DNA of 26,972 nucleotides from a virus, in the IMG/VR virus record IMGVR_UViG_3300023192_001830, positions 1-26,972 of that record. One strand, 5' to 3'. The notes beneath the pieces were generated by a model. That model had not been told where the DNA came from. It did no database searches and saw nothing but the letters and a program-made list of their open reading frames with translations. The position numbers and the translations under genes are program-made. This document shows, piece by piece, positions 21,470 to 26,972 of this stretch (position 1 is the stretch's first letter; each line of letters opens with the position of its first letter).

Positions 21470-23670
21470 TGCCTGAACCATTTACAATACCGCAGATAAA
21501 GCCTAAAAAGCAGGCTGTACCCCCAGAGACAGTGTCGCCTTCATACGATCTGTTTGGGTGGGTAGATGATATAGCTAATTTTGAGAAACCCTCCTTAAAC
21601 GGCGAATATGAGCCTCCGCAACAGCCAGAAGTCTATACAGAGGGTCATATTGTCCGAATGTCTGACGGCAGGGAAGAAATTATGGTCGATACCGGAGAGG
21701 AAATTGACGTTTCCGGTATCCCTCATTATTTAGCAGAGAAAGACACCGGGGAACAATATTACATCCCGGCAAGCGATGTGCCGCAAGATTCACTAACGGC
21801 TGTCGATGATCCGGTAATGGATACGGTCAGAGCCATAACAGAAGCAAACCAGATGCGGGCTGAGCGCGATTCGGTCATATTAGAAAGTTCTGATCCTGAA
21901 AAAACATTGACCGAGTTAAGGCAGGTGGAAAGCAAGGTTAAAAATGAATCGCCGGAAGTTCAAAAGTTCGTATTAGACAGACATAGAGCGCAATACAGAC
22001 AACCCACACCGTTTGAACAGGCGGGAGATATCCCACCTGGGCGTGATTTCACAGGGCAGGGGTTTGCCGAAGCAACAAGACCGGGGCATCTCCCGGAATA
22101 TCCAGAAGGCGAAAATGTAAAGCAGTTTTTTAACGAAGCGTTTGCACAACCATATTATTCCATGATGTCTGGAGTACAGGGCGGTACATCTCGGTTTTTC
22201 ACTATGTTAGATAACTACGCCAGATATTTAGAGGACAAAACAGGATTAGAAGGCAGGGGCGGACTCTTTGAAGATTTAGCAAAACTGTATAACGATAATG
22301 CTGAATATTATGACAGTAAAGGTATTGATCCAAAAGAAGGGTTTATGAACTCTCTGGCAGATGCGTTATACACTGGTAGCGGTCAGTTAATAGTTGATCT
22401 TCCGCAAATAATAGCGTTGAGGAAATGGGGATTACCCATCTTTATGGGTGCGCATGGCGGGAGTGAGGCTATTGCAGAAAATGAACAATATAGTGAATTA
22501 ATGGCATCTTTGCGGGGCGGAGAAACACAGTTTAGATATCTTAATGAAAACGAATATATTAAGCCGGAAGGAATAAAGCCTGCAATAGAGGCTATCAATC
22601 GAGGAGATCAATACCAATCATTTCATGGGTCTCCTTTACTTATGCAAACTATTGATAAATATAAAACGACTGAAAAGCCGGATGAGCATAGTATAGCACT
22701 CGGTATAGCCAAAGGGGTAGGCAAGGGAATTGTACTGCATAATATACTTAGCGGGCTGAAATATGCACCTCAATACATTGCCAAAACAACAGCCGCTACC
22801 GTGTTTGGCGGTATGTCGCTACAAGAAGAATTGAAAAAGCCTGCGGTAGAAAGAGACATGGCAAATATAGTCGCCGGTACTCTTATGGGGGCATTTTTTG
22901 GCAAAGGTCAAAAAGGAAAAACACATAAACAGTTCTTTAGTGAGATTTCTGATGGTCTTGGGCTAAACAAAATAACCGAGTTGCAACTGACTAAAAGCGA
23001 GATAGTGGCATTAAGGAAAGTATTTAATGCGCCGGAGGAAGCTACACTGTCAGATATTGAGTTTATACAGGGTATAACCAAAAACGGTAATAAGTCTTTT
23101 CTCTTTAACGAAGTGTTTAGAGGCGAAGGACGGATACCTGTAACATTAAGCAATAAAATTAAAGCCGTTATGAACAGGGTTCTTGGCAGACCGGTCACAG
23201 AAGGGTTGGAAATCTCCGAATTACCAGTAAAAGAAAAATTAGAAGGCAGGACGGTTAAATATGAGCCACCGATTGCAGTACAGAAGCCGTCACAGATAGA
23301 AGGCGAGGTTAAACCGGATATTGTGGAAGTCCCAGTGGAGATGTTAAAAAACATTGTTAAAGAACGACCACCAGGTGAACCCACAATTATTGAAGCTATT
23401 GGAAGTAAAGATGTAGTGTATATAGGAAAAACAAAAGCAATAGACGGCAAAGAGGCAGATGTATATTTATATGAAAACAAGAATATGCTTGCTAATTGGA
23501 GATTCATGGTCATAGGAAAAAACTATGCAAGTGAAGTGGGCTGGGCGGTTGGACTTGAAATATTAAACGAAAAACTTCCAACCGTAGATGTGTTTGAAGA
23601 TTTAATTCGACTGGACAGGAGATTTGCAAAACCACCTGAGCCTCCTGTAGAAGTTCCGGAAAGTTGTTAG
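21469..23670 (+). CDS. large internal virion protein with membrane-active segments
   Basis: This 733-residue protein has a proline-rich N-terminus. A short domain at about residues 55-110 contains EIMVDTGEEIDVSGIPHYLA. A helical middle has several hydrophobic, glycine-rich stretches near 306-330 (LIVDLPQIIALRKWGLPIFM), 413-450 (GIVLHNILSGLKY, TTAATVFGGMS) and 466-480 (IVAGTLMGAFFGK). Such amphipathic or membrane-seeking stretches are common in podovirus ejection proteins that form the channel across the host envelope. A C-terminal strand-rich domain (YIGKTKAIDGKEADVYLYEN) ends in a Pro/Val linker (AKPPEPPVEVPE) just before the stop, so the frame may once have been joined to the next one. Confidence 0.5.
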   Translation: MPEPFTIPQIKPKKQAVPPETVSPSYDLFGWVDDIANFEKPSLNGEYEPPQQPEVYTEGHIVRMSDGREEIMVDTGEEIDVSGIPHYLAEKDTGEQYYIPASDVPQDSLTAVDDPVMDTVRAITEANQMRAERDSVILESSDPEKTLTELRQVESKVKNESPEVQKFVLDRHRAQYRQPTPFEQAGDIPPGRDFTGQGFAEATRPGHLPEYPEGENVKQFFNEAFAQPYYSMMSGVQGGTSRFFTMLDNYARYLEDKTGLEGRGGLFEDLAKLYNDNAEYYDSKGIDPKEGFMNSLADALYTGSGQLIVDLPQIIALRKWGLPIFMGAHGGSEAIAENEQYSELMASLRGGETQFRYLNENEYIKPEGIKPAIEAINRGDQYQSFHGSPLLMQTIDKYKTTEKPDEHSIALGIAKGVGKGIVLHNILSGLKYAPQYIAKTTAATVFGGMSLQEELKKPAVERDMANIVAGTLMGAFFGKGQKGKTHKQFFSEISDGLGLNKITELQLTKSEIVALRKVFNAPEEATLSDIEFIQGITKNGNKSFLFNEVFRGEGRIPVTLSNKIKAVMNRVLGRPVTEGLEISELPVKEKLEGRTVKYEPPIAVQKPSQIEGEVKPDIVEVPVEMLKNIVKERPPGEPTIIEAIGSKDVVYIGKTKAIDGKEADVYLYENKNMLANWRFMVIGKNYASEVGWAVGLEILNEKLPTVDVFEDLIRLDRRFAKPPEPPVEVPESC

Positions 23671-23672
23671 AT

Positions 23673-26600
23673 ATGCTGGATGACAAGGAGGGGTATCTGG
23701 CGGACACAAAAGAAGAAGCACCTGAAGGAACACTTGATGTGAAGAAACCCACAGAGACAGATGCAATTATAGAATTGAAGGATTTGTTTCAAGCGGTTGA
23801 TCCAGAGGTAGTATATGAGGAACGTCTTTCTGAATTAAGGACTCTTAAAGATAATATAGAAGATCCGTTACACCCAGAAACTCCAGAGAATGCCATGTTA
23901 CAGATACAGGCTGCTGGTCGGGAATTAGCTGGACTTAAACCAGAAGATGTACAAATAGCAGGACAAAATTATCAGAAAGTAAAGGATGGTACGCTGGTAG
24001 ATATAATAAAGATCCATAAAGGCGCAGATATGGGTACGGTGATTGAAGAGCGTGCAGAAACATGGTATTGGACACAAGAACAAATAAGCCCTGACTGGGA
24101 TAAAACAATAACTGAAGAAAGGAGAAAATACCATGATAGAACGAGAGAAAAAGACGACCCAACACAAAGTAATCTGGAATGGTTCAGTGATAAGGCGAAG
24201 GACAATGCGATTGGTGCGGAACCAGTCGGGAAGGTCGGTGCTGCTATTCAGCGAATCTTTACCAAGTTCCGACAGTACGCCCAAGCTCTCCAAAAGAGTG
24301 CCAAGAAGTTTGCTCGTTACGTTAGAGAAGGCAAAGTCCCGAGTAAATTAAAGTCCTTTTTAGAGAAAGCTGTTGAAGAGCCGATCCCAACGCCTAAAGA
24401 GGTGGCGGCAGCTCTGAAAAAGAAAAAGCCCAAACCAAAGAAGATCAAATATGATATAGCATTAACGCCGAAGAACCCCAAGTATGAGTTGATCCTCGAA
24501 AAGAAAGCAAGGACACACAAAGAATTAAAAGAAATTATACCTGCGAATAAGAGAGTTGCCCAGAAGAAGCCCAAGGGCAAGCCATATAAGCATATCAGCG
24601 GTGAGAGATTCAGTGATTTAGATCTAAGTAAGACTGAGGCTAAAGTCACGCTTACAGATAAAGATATTCAGGATGTTTGGCAGAAGGTTCTTAAATCCAC
24701 TAATATACCAAAGGCAGAATTGCCAACAGGCATGGAGCCGCATGGTGCTGCTTTCTTCAATGATGCATTAAGTTTACCAGACAGAAGCAGGTACTGGTAC
24801 GAGAACTCCGCTGAAACATTCAATGATCGTTTTGTGGACAACACACCAGAAGAGATCCAGACAATATTTTCTGTAAGCAGCGCAGCCAGCGTACAGGCTA
24901 CTCCTGAACTTCAAATGAGAAGAACTCTAAGTATATTGGCAGAAAATGAGCAAGGCATACCAATTGAGACAGGTTTACCGACACCACAGTCAGTATCAGA
25001 TGCCTTATTCAGACATTTGGCTGGCTTAAAGACAGGAAATTTCGAGCAGACTTTCAGTTATTTGAGTGGTTTTGTTGAAGAGCCTCCGCTATCTACTAAC
25101 GACAGGCAGGTCGCATCTTATTTTAATATAGACCCCAATGAGCTTGCTGCTGACCCTAGACTGTATGAAGTACTGTCAAAATTCCACATAGAGCTGCGGG
25201 ATAAGATCAATTCACAACTGGAGAAGGGACAAAACAAATATGAGAGCTGGCAGATTCAGGCAGTTGCCTGGGTTCAGGAAAGAATAAATAAAGGCGTATC
25301 CACTGAAGCAAATGATTTAGAAGAGGCAATGGATGCAGTATTGAATAGACTGAAAAATGCTGATGTAGATGTTCCAGTGAATGAAGCTGGTCAAATGATT
25401 GTTACAAAAGAATTGCTCAATAAGCCCAAGGTCATTGATGTTTTGACACCAACCACAAAGCAATTAAGAGAAAGTAAGATAGCAACGGTTGAAGTGGGCA
25501 CCACTCAAACCCCAGTGGGAAAACAAGCTGCGAAATTATTGACCAGGGTCAGGGATATTTACGATAAGACAACAGATCCACGAATAAAGAAACAACTTGA
25601 CAATGTTCGTCATCATTACAGATCAATACAAATTCGTGCCTTTAAAGAACTTGGCAGAAAAAGAAGTGAGATGTCAGGAAGTCCAAATCTTATTGATATG
25701 ATTGTTACCGCAATGACTGGTAAACGAGCAATAATTACAAGGATCGATTTTGGTCATGGTGTATTTGGAACCTATAATGGTATTGCGAGTCCTAATATTC
25801 GTATACCAATGGTACAGAAATTTGGGGATAAGTATGTACCGCTAACCGATGATCAGATTAATATGGTATTGGGATTCATTGGTAAACCATTCAAACAGGA
25901 TGCTATGGCAGCAAGTAAATTTAAGCCTGTAGATCCACAAACAGATCCAGACACTCACACTGTTTTCATAAAACAGTATAAAAAATTACATTCAGAGATA
26001 GTTGAAGATATTGAAAATGAGTTAAATAGAATTTCTGGTCTTGATTTTAGTTTCAATGTTCATCATGTCCCTAATGGTGTTGTTATAGATGTGAACCCGC
26101 ATTTTAATGCTGATTTCACAACTGAAGCACCTGATAAGGTGATGTTAAATGATGTGATAAAAGAGGTTTTAGGTGACAAAGTTAACATAAAGTACTTGGA
26201 TAATACATATGATGCTAACTATTTTGAGCACCCTGATTATAACCAGTTAATAAGGAGATTAAAAAATGGCATCGCAGAAAGACACAAAGCTGCCCTCAGG
26301 AAAAACACTAAGGCAAGTCCAAGCCAATCTAGATCAGCTATACAAGGACAAAAACCGATCAAAGAAATTCTCGAAGGATTTTCCAAGCATGACATTGGAA
26401 GAGCAACGGCGGGAAGGATTAAGTACAGAGCCGACATTGATTATCTCAACAGGGCGCAGACCGAAATTGAAAAAATAGCATCTAATTTCGATAAAGATAC
26501 TGCTGTATGGAATAAAAAATCTGAACCAATTATAAAAAGAGCGGAACAACCGCCCCCACCCACCTACCATATAAAGAGACTATATAAAGATTTAAAAAGT

Positions 26601-26702
26601 GGAAAGACTGCGGATCTCTCCGCAGCAGAATTAAAAGCCGAAGCAGTCCGTTCAAGAACTGGCAACCCCCCCCATATACGCAGGATCAATCAATCTCGAT
26701 AA
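23673..26702 (+). CDS. very large polyvalent-type ejection protein, frame broken at its end
   Basis: This is an open frame of about 1010 residues. An in-frame TTG at 23664 would add three residues. The layout is modular: an acidic N-terminus; KGADMGTVIEERAETWYW (about 117-134); a basic amphipathic helix region (IQRIFTKFRQYAQALQKSAK); a Lys/Pro linker (KKKKPKPKK near 250); a helical domain with DRSRYWYENSAETFNDRF (about 370-388) and ESWQIQAVAWVQERI (about 524-538); and a domain with KLHSEIVEDIENELNRIS and VVIDVNPHFNADF. This resembles the large multi-domain 'polyvalent' proteins that phages inject with DNA. The frame runs into a stop at 26700-26702 just after an eight-C run, although sensible coding continues in the +1 frame. 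Confidence 0.55.
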   Translation: MLDDKEGYLADTKEEAPEGTLDVKKPTETDAIIELKDLFQAVDPEVVYEERLSELRTLKDNIEDPLHPETPENAMLQIQAAGRELAGLKPEDVQIAGQNYQKVKDGTLVDIIKIHKGADMGTVIEERAETWYWTQEQISPDWDKTITEERRKYHDRTREKDDPTQSNLEWFSDKAKDNAIGAEPVGKVGAAIQRIFTKFRQYAQALQKSAKKFARYVREGKVPSKLKSFLEKAVEEPIPTPKEVAAALKKKKPKPKKIKYDIALTPKNPKYELILEKKARTHKELKEIIPANKRVAQKKPKGKPYKHISGERFSDLDLSKTEAKVTLTDKDIQDVWQKVLKSTNIPKAELPTGMEPHGAAFFNDALSLPDRSRYWYENSAETFNDRFVDNTPEEIQTIFSVSSAASVQATPELQMRRTLSILAENEQGIPIETGLPTPQSVSDALFRHLAGLKTGNFEQTFSYLSGFVEEPPLSTNDRQVASYFNIDPNELAADPRLYEVLSKFHIELRDKINSQLEKGQNKYESWQIQAVAWVQERINKGVSTEANDLEEAMDAVLNRLKNADVDVPVNEAGQMIVTKELLNKPKVIDVLTPTTKQLRESKIATVEVGTTQTPVGKQAAKLLTRVRDIYDKTTDPRIKKQLDNVRHHYRSIQIRAFKELGRKRSEMSGSPNLIDMIVTAMTGKRAIITRIDFGHGVFGTYNGIASPNIRIPMVQKFGDKYVPLTDDQINMVLGFIGKPFKQDAMAASKFKPVDPQTDPDTHTVFIKQYKKLHSEIVEDIENELNRISGLDFSFNVHHVPNGVVIDVNPHFNADFTTEAPDKVMLNDVIKEVLGDKVNIKYLDNTYDANYFEHPDYNQLIRRLKNGIAERHKAALRKNTKASPSQSRSAIQGQKPIKEILEGFSKHDIGRATAGRIKYRADIDYLNRAQTEIEKIASNFDKDTAVWNKKSEPIIKRAEQPPPPTYHIKRLYKDLKSGKTADLSAAELKAEAVRSRTGNPPHIRRINQSR
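26266..26478 (+). CDS. overlapping small ORF inside the large gene
   Basis: ATG 26266 is preceded by AAGGAG (26252-26257) with eight bases between, close to ideal. It opens a 70-residue frame shifted +1 from the large gene: MASQKDTKLPSGKTLRQVQA, then DQLYKDKNRSKKF and GRRPKLKK at the end. The sequence is basic and looks as protein-like as the main frame. It may be a true nested gene or a chance product of an A-rich segment. No family is recognised. Confidence 0.35.
   Translation: MASQKDTKLPSGKTLRQVQANLDQLYKDKNRSKKFSKDFPSMTLEEQRREGLSTEPTLIISTGRRPKLKK
26666..26673 (+). repeat. eight-C homopolymer at a frame break
   Basis: GGCAA is followed by eight C and then ATATACGCAGG. With seven C the large frame would read GNPPIYAGSINLDKL and continue to the window's right edge. 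With eight it ends 29 bases later. This is either an assembly indel or a slippage tract. Confidence 0.8.
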
Positions 26703-26972
26703 ATTAATATTAGACGATGCGGTTAATATGGGCTTTACGCCGCAAAGCATGAGACTGCTGTACGACGGTCTTGTCAGTGTAGGAAAATTTACATTTAATG
26801 ATCTTCCTGGTAAATTAAGATTAGAAGCCCGCCGGCATGGAATCAATAAAGATAACTTTACCGAGCAGTTTGGTAACTTTAAAAATGCCTCCGCAAAAGC
26901 ACAAGCCTGGTTTAAAAAAGTTTGGGAAGCTATAAAAGCGTGGTACGCAAAGAACCGGGAATACTTGCAGCA
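26674..26972 (+). CDS. continuation of the large ejection protein in the +1 frame, partial
   Basis: From the C-run to the right edge the +1 frame is open and clearly protein-like: IYAGSINLDKLILDDAVNMG, TPQSMRLLYDGLVSVGKFTF, AQAWFKKVWEAIKAWYAKN. It has no start codon or ribosome binding site near its beginning, and it fits as the next segment of the upstream gene after a one-base shift. The WFKKVWEAIKAWY stretch is an amphipathic helix. The gene continues beyond the window. Confidence 0.6.
   Translation, partial: MYAGSINLDKLILDDAVNMGFTPQSMRLLYDGLVSVGKFTFNDLPGKLRLEARRHGINKDNFTEQFGNFKNASAKAQAWFKKVWEAIKAWYAKNREYLQ

Noticed and set aside
22908-23513. A 201-codon frame on the - strand
   Set aside because: It lies wholly opposite the 733-residue virion gene. 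Its Ser/Phe/Leu-rich sequence is what the complement of this coding bias produces, and no ribosome binding site or family pattern is present.
24133-24351. A 72-codon frame in the +1 frame with an AAGGAG-like site
   Set aside because: The ribosome-binding-like run comes from codons of EERRKYHD in the main frame, and the alternative peptide is not protein-like, whereas the main frame is a clear amphipathic helix region.
1-26972. CRISPR array, insertion sequence or tRNA gene
   Set aside because: No regularly spaced repeats with variable spacers, no transposase motif with terminal inverted repeats and no cloverleaf were found. The only tandem repeats (6898-7148) have conserved rather than unique intervening sequence.

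Overview
This window is a stretch of a tailed double-stranded DNA bacteriophage (or prophage) genome, with every supported gene on the + strand. The structural order portal, scaffold, major capsid, head-tail adaptor, one very large nozzle-like protein, then very large internal (ejection) proteins, with no tape-measure, tail-tube or sheath gene in view, suggests a short-tailed (podovirus-like) phage of a bacterium that uses AAGGAG-type ribosome binding sites. The host cannot be named from the sequence. No integrase, repressor, tRNA or host gene is visible, although a small excisionase/AlpA-type helix-turn-helix protein is present.

Layout. 1-1311: lysis module (partial small protein, a membrane/coiled-coil protein whose ribosome binding site lies in a hairpin arm, a 22-residue micro-ORF, a two-helix holin candidate and a GH24 lysozyme). 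1312-1565: non-coding, with a perfect 14-bp palindrome and promoter-like hexamers, probably the early control region. 1566-5259: early genes: HTH protein, tiny membrane proteins, small zinc-ribbon proteins, a YqaJ/lambda-type exonuclease and a RecT single-strand annealing protein (a two-gene recombination system), and a winged-helix protein. 5249-6906: an AT-rich accessory stretch with a zinc-ribbon gene flanked by an 18-bp direct repeat, another zinc-ribbon gene, a RusA-type Holliday junction resolvase and a GIY-YIG endonuclease. 6898-7148: a probable replication origin made of short 11-bp repeats and three about 60-bp iterons, each with a near-perfect palindrome. It sits immediately before a probable initiator gene (7166-8140). 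8141-8667: a small coiled-coil gene, a structured intergenic region and a small membrane protein. 8668-12250: packaging (small and large terminase, portal). 12251-12548: a long structured gap with a Rho-independent terminator. 12549-19639: scaffold, capsid, adaptor, nozzle. 19644-26972: four genes that look like virion-internal/ejection proteins. The last is very large, is interrupted by a frameshift at an eight-C run (26666-26673), and continues off the right edge.

How it works together: the early region supplies recombination (exonuclease plus RecT, RusA resolving junctions) and replication initiated at the iteron array. Packaging and head genes follow in transcription order, the nozzle closes the head and short tail, and the internal proteins would be delivered with the DNA. 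Because the lysis genes lie upstream of the early genes here, the genome is probably circularly permuted or the window crosses the late/early junction.

The most unusual items are the palindromic iteron origin, the homopolymer frameshift in the terminal large gene, a 76-nt branched inverted-repeat element inside a zinc-ribbon gene, the direct-repeat-flanked cassette, and a hairpin that would hide a lysis-gene ribosome binding site.
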